From Kocuria sp. (GTDB lineage Bacteria > Actinomycetota > Actinomycetes > Actinomycetales > Micrococcaceae), in the NCBI GenBank assembly GCA_030453435.1, contig JAKDKI010000120.1:1-7062 (forward strand): 7,062 nt of DNA, in the 5' to 3' direction. The translations under genes were made by a program, and so were the position numbers. Positions 1 through 5,290 of the stretch are shown piece after piece. Each line of letters opens with the position of its first letter. Position 1 is the first letter of the stretch. Below the pieces are notes generated by a model. That model made no database searches. It had not been told where the DNA came from and saw only the letters and a list, made by a program, of their open reading frames with translations.

Positions 1-2
1 CC

Positions 3-38
3 CCATACGAAACCCTCGAAGAGTACCTGTTGCAATGA
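3..38 (+). CDS. C-terminal fragment of an unidentified upstream gene (partial)
   Basis: The third reading frame from the left edge is open to a TGA at 36-38 and reads PYETLEEYLLQ, a plausible helical, acidic protein tail. The other two plus frames give less protein-like sequence. Only eleven residues are visible, so no family can be assigned. If real, the gene enters the window from the left and converges on trmB, whose stop lies about 85 bases downstream. Confidence 0.35.
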   Translation, partial: PYETLEEYLLQ

Positions 39-103
39 CCCGTTGAATCCGCCCCGCGCGAAAAGGTTCCAACGACACATGAGGTGTTGGAGGAGGTTCT
101 TAC

Positions 104-119
104 GAGCCTCGGTAGGCTC
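104..119. terminator. Small hairpin between convergent genes, possible trmB terminator
   Basis: A perfect 6-bp stem (GAGCCT / AGGCTC) closes on a four-base loop CGGT, starting five bases beyond the trmB stop codon. It is GC-rich, but no T run follows on either strand, so it would be a weak or non-canonical intrinsic terminator. It could serve trmB and the gene ending at 38. It may also be chance, because short GC stems are common in such DNA. Confidence 0.3.
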
Positions 120-123
120 CCCG

Positions 124-1035
124 TCACCGACGGCGGTACGTCAGGTCCCTCGGAATCCGTCCGGCTTCGGTGGCCTTGCGTTCGAAGCTCGTGAGGATAC
201 GGCCCTCCCAGCGGGGAGCCCAGCCTTGGTCGGGGTTCTCGTCGGTTGCGGCGGGGCCGGGGTTCACATTCTCGAAATCCTCGGAAGCGCCGTCGAGTAC
301 CTCGCGCATGACCACCGCGTACTCCTGCCAGTCGGTGGCCAAGCGCCACAGTCCACCCTGTTCCAGAACGCGGGCGGCGAGTCCGGTGAACCGCGGGGAC
401 ACCAAGCGACGCTTATGGTGACGCGTCTTGTGCCAGGGGTCCGGGAAGAACACCCACAGCTCGTGAATGGAACCGGGTTCCAACATGTGCTCGAGCACCT
501 CGGGAGCGTTGGCCTGAGCCACCCGAACGTTGGTCACGCCCGCCTGCGAGGCTTTCATCAACAGGTCCGCGATACCAGGCTTGTAGACCTCCACCGCCAA
601 GTGGTCCAGCTCGGGGTGCGCCAGCGCATGGTTCACGATCGCCTCGCCGAGACCCGAACCGATCTCGACCACCATCGGGGCCTTGCGACCGAACAGCGCC
701 TCGTGGTCCAGTCGGAAGGACGGATCCACGGAGGTGTCCGTCATGACGCGAGGAATATCCAGGACCCACTGCGATGCGTATTCGTCCCACGCCTTCTGGC
801 GCTTGGGGGAGAGGCGATCCCCACGGCGCACGAACGAGTACGGCTGTTTATGAAAGACAGGGCGCTCGCCCTCGGTCTTCGACGGCGCTGCGTCGCTACC
901 GGCGGCCGCATCGGTGCCAGCGTGGTCCCCGGCTTCGACAGCAACCACGTCGGCGGAAACCGAAGCGGCGTCGTCGGTGCCGGAAGAAGAGGTCTGCGAA
1001 TCAGGGGTCTGGGAGGAATCATTGCTGGAGTTCAT
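124..1035 (-). CDS. trmB: tRNA (guanine(46)-N7)-methyltransferase TrmB
   Basis: This SAM-dependent enzyme places m7G at position 46 in the variable loop of tRNAs, in the cytoplasm. The 303-residue product shows the family landmarks in order: SFVRRGDRLSPKRQKA (67-82), the SAM-binding motif VVEIGSGLGE (122-131), AVEVYKPG (147-154), the TrmB signature FFPDPWHKTRHHKRR (196-210), the TDWQEYA segment (234-240) and the C-terminal TSFERKATEAGRIPRDLTYR (282-301). The catalytic domain is complete. The first 55 or so residues form a Ser/Asp/Ala-rich, low-complexity acidic extension, which makes the protein longer than E. coli TrmB (about 240 residues). The ATG start is supported by an AGGA (plus-strand 1045-1048) nine bases upstream. 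The overlapping TAGGAT (1044-1049) could also act as a -10 for a near-leaderless transcript. The gene is divergent from the MFS gene. The assignment is very secure; the exact N-terminus less so. Confidence 0.96.
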   Translation of the reverse strand: MNSSNDSSQTPDSQTSSSGTDDAASVSADVVAVEAGDHAGTDAAAGSDAAPSKTEGERPVFHKQPYSFVRRGDRLSPKRQKAWDEYASQWVLDIPRVMTDTSVDPSFRLDHEALFGRKAPMVVEIGSGLGEAIVNHALAHPELDHLAVEVYKPGIADLLMKASQAGVTNVRVAQANAPEVLEHMLEPGSIHELWVFFPDPWHKTRHHKRRLVSPRFTGLAARVLEQGGLWRLATDWQEYAVVMREVLDGASEDFENVNPGPAATDENPDQGWAPRWEGRILTSFERKATEAGRIPRDLTYRRR

Positions 1036-1093
1036 CGTTGAACATCCTAAGTCCCCGAGTGACTTGTTGGCCCACGAGCAATCGGTGAGGCCC

Positions 1094-1099
1094 TAGCAT
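1094..1099 (+). promoter_or_regulatory. Candidate -10 element for the MFS transporter gene
   Basis: TAGCAT fits the actinobacterial -10 pattern TANNNT and lies in the 149-base gap between divergent trmB and the MFS gene. It would give a leader of roughly 78 bases. No good -35 is seen at 16-19 bases: the nearest TTGGCC (1067-1072) is 21 bases away. Weak evidence. Confidence 0.25.
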
Positions 1100-1184
1100 T
1101 GAGTGGCCCGCGGCAACCTCGACAGCCCGGAACAACGCTGGGCACCACGCAAAGCGGGACAGCATCCAAAGGAGCAGGACACCC

Positions 1185-2414
1185 ATGAGTCAGAGTTCCG
1201 CCGAGTCCCACCCGTTCCGGAGCCGCTTGGCGCTGAGCCCGCGGTTGGATCGTGTGGTGTTGATCGGTGCGCTGGGCATCCTCTCCGCGGTCAGCCCCAT
1301 GGCCACGGACGTGTACCTCGCGTCGATGCCGGACATAGGCCAATACTTCGAATCGACCGCGTCGCTCGTTCAGCTGACCCTGACCACCTACATGATCGGT
1401 ATTGCGCTGGGGCAGTTCGTGCTGGGTCCGCTGTCCGATGTGCTCGGGCGGCACAAACTCATGGTTGCCGGCAATGCATTATTCGTGGTGGCGTCCTTGG
1501 GTATTGCCTTCGCCACGACCATCGAGATGGTCCTGGTCCTGCGGGGAATCCAGGGCATCGCCGGCGCCGCTGGAGTGGTGATCGCGCGCGCCATGGTTTC
1601 GGACATGACCACCGGCCGCACAGCGGCACAGCTGTACTCCGTCCTCGCGCTGATTACCTCGCTGGCGCCCGTGGTCGCTCCACTTCTGGGTGGTGTCATC
1701 GCGACGGTCGCCCAATGGCAGGTCGTGTTCTGGGTCCTCACGGGCTTCGGCCTGGTGATGCTCGCGTGCTCGGTATTCGTGATTCCCGAAACGCTTCCCA
1801 AGGCCATGCGCTCGCAGGGCGGCCTGGGTCGCATTGTGCGCAACGCCGTCACGGTTGTGAAGGACCGCCGGTTCACGTTCTATGCCATGGCGTTCGCCTT
1901 CGGTTTCGGCTCGTTGTTCGCCTACGTCTCGGCGTCCTCATTCGTGATCCAGAACGTCATGGGATACAGCGCACTCGCGTACTCGGTGATTTTCGCGGTC
2001 AACGCGGCCGGCGCAATCATCACGGCCACGCTCAACACCAAACTCGTCAAAAACCATGAGCCGCGCTCGCTCCTTCTCATGGGCGTGACCGGAATGAGCG
2101 TGACCGCGTGCCTCAACATGATCCTGGTTCTGCTGGGCGTGGTGGGCATCCCCACGCTCGTCCTGCTGTTCCTCATGCAGTCCTGCATCGGCTTCATCTT
2201 CGGCAACGCGGTGGCCCTCGCTCAGGATCGCGCGCACGCACATGGGCTGTCCGGCACCGGCTCCGCGGTGGTGGGTATGTCCCAATTCGTGCTGGGTGGC
2301 ATCGTGTCGCCCCTGTCCGGGCTGGCCGGAGACCACTCCGCGGTTCCCATGGTGATCACCATGGCCGCGTGCGCACTCGTCGCACTCGCCGCTGTTCTCG
2401 CCGCACGTAGATAG
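1185..2414 (+). CDS. Bcr/CflA-family MFS multidrug efflux transporter
   Basis: A 409-residue inner-membrane protein with the usual length and about 12 hydrophobic segments of a drug:H+ antiporter. Bcr/CflA features are visible: TDVYLASMPDIG (41-52) after TM1, the motif-A loop GPLSDVLGRHKLM (81-93) between TM2 and TM3, the motif-B-like LVLRGIQGIAGAAG (117-130) with its conserved Arg, and an antiporter motif-C-like segment LAPVVAPLLGG (160-170) in TM5. A positively charged central loop (about 204-230) separates the two halves. The relatives export drugs such as bicyclomycin or chloramphenicol, and some export amino acids or sulfonamides. The substrate here cannot be read from sequence. Start: AAAGGAG (1168-1174) ends ten bases before the ATG. 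The gene appears monocistronic, divergent from trmB, with a strong hairpin after its stop. Family assignment is firm; the specific function is open. Confidence 0.9.
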   Translation: MSQSSAESHPFRSRLALSPRLDRVVLIGALGILSAVSPMATDVYLASMPDIGQYFESTASLVQLTLTTYMIGIALGQFVLGPLSDVLGRHKLMVAGNALFVVASLGIAFATTIEMVLVLRGIQGIAGAAGVVIARAMVSDMTTGRTAAQLYSVLALITSLAPVVAPLLGGVIATVAQWQVVFWVLTGFGLVMLACSVFVIPETLPKAMRSQGGLGRIVRNAVTVVKDRRFTFYAMAFAFGFGSLFAYVSASSFVIQNVMGYSALAYSVIFAVNAAGAIITATLNTKLVKNHEPRSLLLMGVTGMSVTACLNMILVLLGVVGIPTLVLLFLMQSCIGFIFGNAVALAQDRAHAHGLSGTGSAVVGMSQFVLGGIVSPLSGLAGDHSAVPMVITMAACALVALAAVLAARR

Positions 2415-2434
2415 CGGAGCTTCAGACTCACCGA

Positions 2435-2472
2435 GGGCGACGACGGTGCTCGCGCGAGCGTCGTCGTCGCCC
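2435..2472 (+). terminator. Long hairpin, terminator of the MFS transporter gene
   Basis: Twenty bases after the MFS stop, GGGCGACGACG (2435-2445) pairs perfectly with CGTCGTCGCCC (2462-2472). The interior GTGCTCGCGCGAGCGT can extend the stem through two G-T wobbles plus CTC/GAG to a GCGC tetraloop, so nearly the whole 38 bases can fold. Only ATT follows instead of a T tract, which is common for actinobacterial terminators. It separates the exporter from the symporter gene. Confidence 0.7.
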
Positions 2473-2513
2473 ATTAAGCGCGCACGCTAAGCAAGCTACG
2501 AAATCGACACAAC

Positions 2514-2605
2514 CACCCGGGTGACACCCGATACCTGGTGATTGGCCCTGAATGTGGTTCAATTCCACCCAACGAGATACAGCTCACATTTCGGTGACGT
2601 ATCAC
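2514..2605. promoter_or_regulatory. Cluster of GTG/CAC inverted repeats upstream of the first AGCS gene
   Basis: Three small dyads lie in the 221-base gap before the symporter: the perfect palindrome CACCCGGGTG (2514-2523), which also pairs with a second CACCC (2525-2529); GTGG-N7-CCAC (2554-2568); and GTGA-N4-TCAC (2594-2605). They sit where operators for a regulated transporter would be expected. No canonical -35/-10 pair stands out, and no known regulator motif is matched with confidence. Their role as operators is inference. Confidence 0.3.
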
Positions 2606-2623
2606 AGATCCCACCTCACGATC

Positions 2624-2628
2624 AGAGG
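2624..2628 (+). promoter_or_regulatory. Ribosome binding site fixing the start of the first AGCS gene
   Basis: AGAGG lies seven bases before the ATG at 2636. The open frame runs 28 codons further up to an ATG at 2552, but that stretch is not protein-like for this family. The neighbouring paralogue begins at the residue matching 2636 (MIDSL against MDNL). Confidence 0.65.
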
Positions 2629-2635
2629 CCTCTCT

Positions 2636-4081
2636 ATGATTGATTCACTCACTAATGCCCTGGATGCGGCCAGCGCCTTCATCTGGGGGCCGTGGTTCCT
2701 TATCCCCCTGCTGCTGTTCACCGGCGGTTATTTAACCGTCCGTCTCGGTGGCATCCAGCTACTCAAGTTAATCCCTGCGCTCCGTCTCGCGTTGTTCGAA
2801 CGCAAAGATAAGGACGCCGCTGGCGGCGACGTCTCCCAGTTCCAGGCCTTGACCACCGCGCTCGCGGCCACCGTGGGTACGGGCAACATCGTGGGTGTTG
2901 CCACGGCCATCGCGATTGGTGGTCCGGGTGCACTGTTCTGGATGTGGGTCACCGGCGTAGTGGGCATGGCCTCAAAGTACTCCGAGGCGTTCCTGGGTGT
3001 GCGATTCCGCACGCGTGACTCGGTCGGTGAGATCTCGGGCGGCCCGCAGTACTACTTGAAGCGCGGCATTCCCAACGGTTTCGGTACGTTCCTATCCCTG
3101 TTCTTCGCGATCGCGGCGGTGTTAGCTTCCTTCGGCATTGGCAACATGACCCAGGGGAACTCGATTTCCGCCAACGTGGAGTCCTCGTTCGGTGTGCCCG
3201 TGTGGATCACCGGCCTGGTGTTGGCTGCACTGACTCTGTTGGTCCTGGTGGGCGGCATTAAGTCCATTGGTAAGGTCACCGCCGGCCTGGTGCCCATCAT
3301 GATCATCCTCTACGTGCTGGGTGCCCTGTACATTCTGATCGCGAACGTGGACGCCGTCCCCGCAGCCTTCGGCATGATCTTCGGTGATGCCTTCAGCGGT
3401 ACGTCCGCCGTGGGTGGCTTTGCCGGTTCCGCCATCATTCTTGCGGTCCAGATGGGTGTGGCCCGAGGCATCTTCTCGAACGAGTCGGGCATGGGCTCAG
3501 CGGCCATTGCGGCTGCGGCTGCCAAGACCACCCACCCGGTACGCCAGGGCCTGGTCTCCATGACCCAGACCTTCATCGACACGATCATCGTGGTGACCTG
3601 CACCGGCTTGGTCATTGTGACCACGGGTGTGTGGGATCAAGGCAGTGACAGCGCCGCCACCATGACGGGTGAGGCCTTCACTCACGGCTTGCCCGGCGTG
3701 TGGGGCCACTTGATTGTCACGGTGGGCCTGGTGCTCTTCGCCTACTCCACCATCCTGGGCTGGGCGTACTACGGCGAACGGTGCATGGAGCGACTCTTCG
3801 GTCGCCGCGCTGTGATGCCCTACCGTGTGTTCTTCTCCGTGATCGTGTTCATCGGTGCCACGGTTCCACTAGCACTCGTGTGGACCTTCGCGGATGTCAT
3901 GAACGGCTTGATGGCACTGCCCAACCTCTTGGGCCTGATAATCCTGTCCGGCCTGATCGTCCGCGAGACCAAGCACTACTTGCGCCACGACCCCAACTTG
4001 CGGGCCACCAAGAGCGAGGTGGATACCTTCATGAGGGACCGCGAGGGTGGTATCGACACGTACGAGCACACAATCCGCTGA
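2636..4081 (+). CDS. Sodium:alanine/glycine symporter, AGCS family (copy 1)
   Basis: An integral membrane carrier of 481 residues, a normal length for the family, that takes up alanine and/or glycine with Na+ (some members use H+). The AGCS signature is clear at IGGPGALFWMWVTGVVG (94-110). Other conserved segments are ALAATVGTGNIVGVA (75-89), RFRTRDSVGEISGGPQYYLKRG (123-144, a hydrophilic loop), SFGIGNMTQGN (165-175), the SNESGMGSAAIAAAA stretch (281-295), STILGWAYYGERCMERLFG (371-389) and NGLMALPNLLGLI (423-435). Around ten or eleven hydrophobic spans are visible, and a charged cytosolic tail follows about residue 443. The start at 2636 rests on AGAGG seven bases upstream and on alignment with the second copy. 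The gene is alone between two hairpins. It is a close paralogue of the minus-strand gene ending at 5291. The exact substrate (L-Ala, D-Ala or Gly) is not readable here. Confidence 0.94.
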   Translation: MIDSLTNALDAASAFIWGPWFLIPLLLFTGGYLTVRLGGIQLLKLIPALRLALFERKDKDAAGGDVSQFQALTTALAATVGTGNIVGVATAIAIGGPGALFWMWVTGVVGMASKYSEAFLGVRFRTRDSVGEISGGPQYYLKRGIPNGFGTFLSLFFAIAAVLASFGIGNMTQGNSISANVESSFGVPVWITGLVLAALTLLVLVGGIKSIGKVTAGLVPIMIILYVLGALYILIANVDAVPAAFGMIFGDAFSGTSAVGGFAGSAIILAVQMGVARGIFSNESGMGSAAIAAAAAKTTHPVRQGLVSMTQTFIDTIIVVTCTGLVIVTTGVWDQGSDSAATMTGEAFTHGLPGVWGHLIVTVGLVLFAYSTILGWAYYGERCMERLFGRRAVMPYRVFFSVIVFIGATVPLALVWTFADVMNGLMALPNLLGLIILSGLIVRETKHYLRHDPNLRATKSEVDTFMRDREGGIDTYEHTIR

Positions 4082-4129
4082 TCAAGCCAACGCGCAGCGC
4101 TTCATGACAGGCGCTCCGTGAGTAATGGG

Positions 4130-4158
4130 ACGGCCCCGGACATCGAGTCCGGGGCCGT
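4130..4158 (+). terminator. Rho-independent-type terminator after AGCS copy 1
   Basis: A perfect 12-bp stem, ACGGCCCCGGAC (4130-4141) against GTCCGGGGCCGT (4147-4158), closes on the loop ATCGA. It begins 49 bases after the symporter stop and is followed by the short T-rich stretch TCTGTGTG. This is the best-formed intrinsic terminator in the window. Confidence 0.85.
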
Positions 4159-4167
4159 TCTGTGTGG

Positions 4168-4224
4168 GTGCTCTTCAAGGACGAAATGGAGAAGCCGGTC
4201 GATCACGTGGAGTCGGAGCGGTAA
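4168..4224 (+). CDS. Possible 18-codon small ORF, function unknown
   Basis: A GTG at 4168 opens a short frame ending at TAA 4222-4224 and reading LFKDEMEKPVDHVESER after the start. The frame is hydrophilic and most third positions are G or C, which looks coding-like. It starts only ten bases past the terminator hairpin and has no clean ribosome binding site. It could be a tiny gene, a decayed gene end, or chance. I do not recognise it. Confidence 0.15.
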   Translation: MLFKDEMEKPVDHVESER

Positions 4225-4259
4225 TCTTGCGGGCCCACTGAGCCCGACGAGGCTGACCA

Positions 4260-4280
4260 ATGCCTAAGCTGGAGTCATGA
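4260..4280 (+). CDS. Possible 6-codon leader ORF overlapping the mutarotase start
   Basis: ATG at 4260 begins MPKLES followed by TGA at 4278-4280, so its stop overlaps the mutarotase ATG as ATGA, the classic geometry for translational coupling. GAGG at 4249-4252 lies seven bases before it, whereas the mutarotase ATG has only GGAG two bases away, too close to work as a normal ribosome binding site. It competes with the leaderless-promoter reading of the same bases. Confidence 0.2.
   Translation: MPKLES
4265..4270 (+). promoter_or_regulatory. Candidate -10 of a leaderless promoter for the mutarotase gene
   Basis: TAAGCT fits TANNNT and is followed by six bases and then the ATG at 4277. Transcription would therefore begin at or beside the A of the start codon. 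Leaderless genes with this arrangement are common in actinobacteria, and this one lacks a properly spaced ribosome binding site. No convincing -35 is visible. Confidence 0.45.
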
Positions 4281-5131
4281 CTCGACTTCCCGCGCCCCTG
4301 ACCCTTTTCTGCCCGTCCGGTTCCGGCACAGTCCGTACCTACGGCGCACACGTGATGTCTTGGGCCCCCACCGGTTTCGACCCGGTGCTGTGGGTCTCAT
4401 CCCAAGCCAAGGACAGTGCGGGGGAGGCTATCCGCGGGGGCGTTCCCATTTGCTTCCCGTGGTTCGGCCCCGGCCGTTCGGGTGACTTGAAGCCGGCCCA
4501 CGGCTTCGCGCGCATCACCGACTGGAACCTTGCGGACAGGATTCGCAACTACGACGACGCCGCTGCCGCCACCGCGCGCTTCATCCTCACCCACGAGGAC
4601 ATCGACCGTCAGCTGCGTGGTTCGTTCCCCCATAAATTCCGGGCCGTGTACACCGTGGATTTCGGTGCCAAGCTGACCATGTCCTTAACCGTGACGAATA
4701 CCGATTCCACCGCCTTCGAGTTTGAAGAAGCGCTGCACACCTACTTGTCCGTGGGTGATTCACAGCGCATCAGCATCGAGGGTCTTGACGGCGCGCGGTA
4801 CTTCGACAAGGTGGCCCAGCAGGAAGAGCAGCAGTCCGGAGCCGTGGCAATCTCGGACGAGACCGACCGGGTCTACTACTCCGAGGGCACCGTGCAGGTG
4901 AAGGACCCGGCCATGGCCCGCACCATCACCGTGGCCAAGGAGGGCTCGGCCAACACCGTGGTGTGGAACCCGTGGACCGAGAAGTCCAAGGCCATGGACG
5001 ACTTTGCGGACGACGAATGGCAGTCCATGGTGTGTGTGGAAACCGCTAACGTGCTCGACAACGCGGTCCGTTTGGACGCTGGTGAGTCCCACACCATGAC
5101 CCAGATCTTGTCGGTGGGTCGCGGGGCCTAG
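4277..5131 (+). CDS. D-hexose-6-phosphate mutarotase (glucose-6-phosphate 1-epimerase, YeaD-like)
   Basis: A soluble 284-residue enzyme of the aldose 1-epimerase superfamily that would interconvert the alpha and beta anomers of glucose 6-phosphate or related hexose phosphates in the cytosol. The phosphate-sugar subfamily is indicated by IRGGVPICFPWFGP (52-65, with Arg53), PAHGFAR (73-79), the EEALHTYLSVGD segment (150-161, with His154 as likely catalytic acid) and MVCVETANV (251-259, with Glu255 as likely catalytic base). ETDRVY (195-200) and VVWNPW (228-233) are also typical. Length and domain are complete, with a beta-sandwich pattern and no signal peptide. The ATG at 4277 lacks a correctly spaced ribosome binding site; a leaderless start is likely. 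It stands alone between the symporter terminator and the convergent second symporter, so context adds nothing about its pathway. Family is secure; the sugar preferred in vivo is inferred. Confidence 0.92.
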   Translation: MTRLPAPLTLFCPSGSGTVRTYGAHVMSWAPTGFDPVLWVSSQAKDSAGEAIRGGVPICFPWFGPGRSGDLKPAHGFARITDWNLADRIRNYDDAAAATARFILTHEDIDRQLRGSFPHKFRAVYTVDFGAKLTMSLTVTNTDSTAFEFEEALHTYLSVGDSQRISIEGLDGARYFDKVAQQEEQQSGAVAISDETDRVYYSEGTVQVKDPAMARTITVAKEGSANTVVWNPWTEKSKAMDDFADDEWQSMVCVETANVLDNAVRLDAGESHTMTQILSVGRGA

Positions 5132-5149
5132 GGCTGCGCAACTGATGAC

Positions 5150-5270
5150 GCGCGGATAAGAGCGGCGGGGGGGGGGGGGGGGGGGGGGTGTCCGTTCTCT
5201 TCTCCCCCCCGCGGCCGGGGGGGGGGGGGGGGGCGCCCCCCCCCCCCCCCCCCGCCGCTCTTATCCGTGC
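5150..5270. repeat. Homopolymer-filled inverted repeat, likely bidirectional terminator with corrupted interior
   Basis: The arms CGGATAAGAGCGGC (5153-5166) and GCCGCTCTTATCCG (5254-5267) are perfect reverse complements and continue inward as G22 (5167-5188) facing C18 (5236-5253), giving 32 paired bases. GCG/TGC outside can add three pairs with one wobble. Between the arms lie a 15-base T/C-rich bit (5189-5203), C7, GCGGCC, G17 and CG. The G17-CG-C18 run is itself a palindrome. It sits between convergent genes, just where a two-way terminator is expected. The 14-bp arms are probably a real terminator stem. The homopolymers look like sequencing and assembly artefact, so the interior should not be trusted. 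Confidence 0.7.
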
Positions 5271-5290
5271 CCGACTGTTTCCGGGAGCTG

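Noticed and set aside
43..1041. A 332-codon plus-strand open frame opposite trmB
   Set aside because: It lies antisense to a clear trmB with all family motifs, and its Arg/Gly/His-rich composition is typical of a shadow frame in GC-rich DNA.
1103..2059. A 318-codon frame overlapping the MFS gene in another plus frame
   Set aside because: The product is Arg/His/Gly-rich without hydrophobic spans, while the overlapping frame encodes a complete MFS transporter with a good ribosome binding site.
2594..2605. A CRP/GlxR-type operator at GTGA-N4-TCAC
   Set aside because: The family consensus has a six-base spacer (TGTGA-N6-TCACA). Here the spacer is four and the outer T/A bases do not match.
2552..2635. 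A 28-residue N-terminal extension of symporter copy 1 from an upstream ATG
   Set aside because: The ATG at 2636 has a well-spaced AGAGG and matches the start of the paralogue; the extension is not AGCS-like.
5167..5253. A biological G-quadruplex or telomere-like element
   Set aside because: The pure homopolymer tracts, symmetric about a hairpin between convergent genes, are better explained by dark-cycle poly-G artefact. Kept as a finding on data quality.
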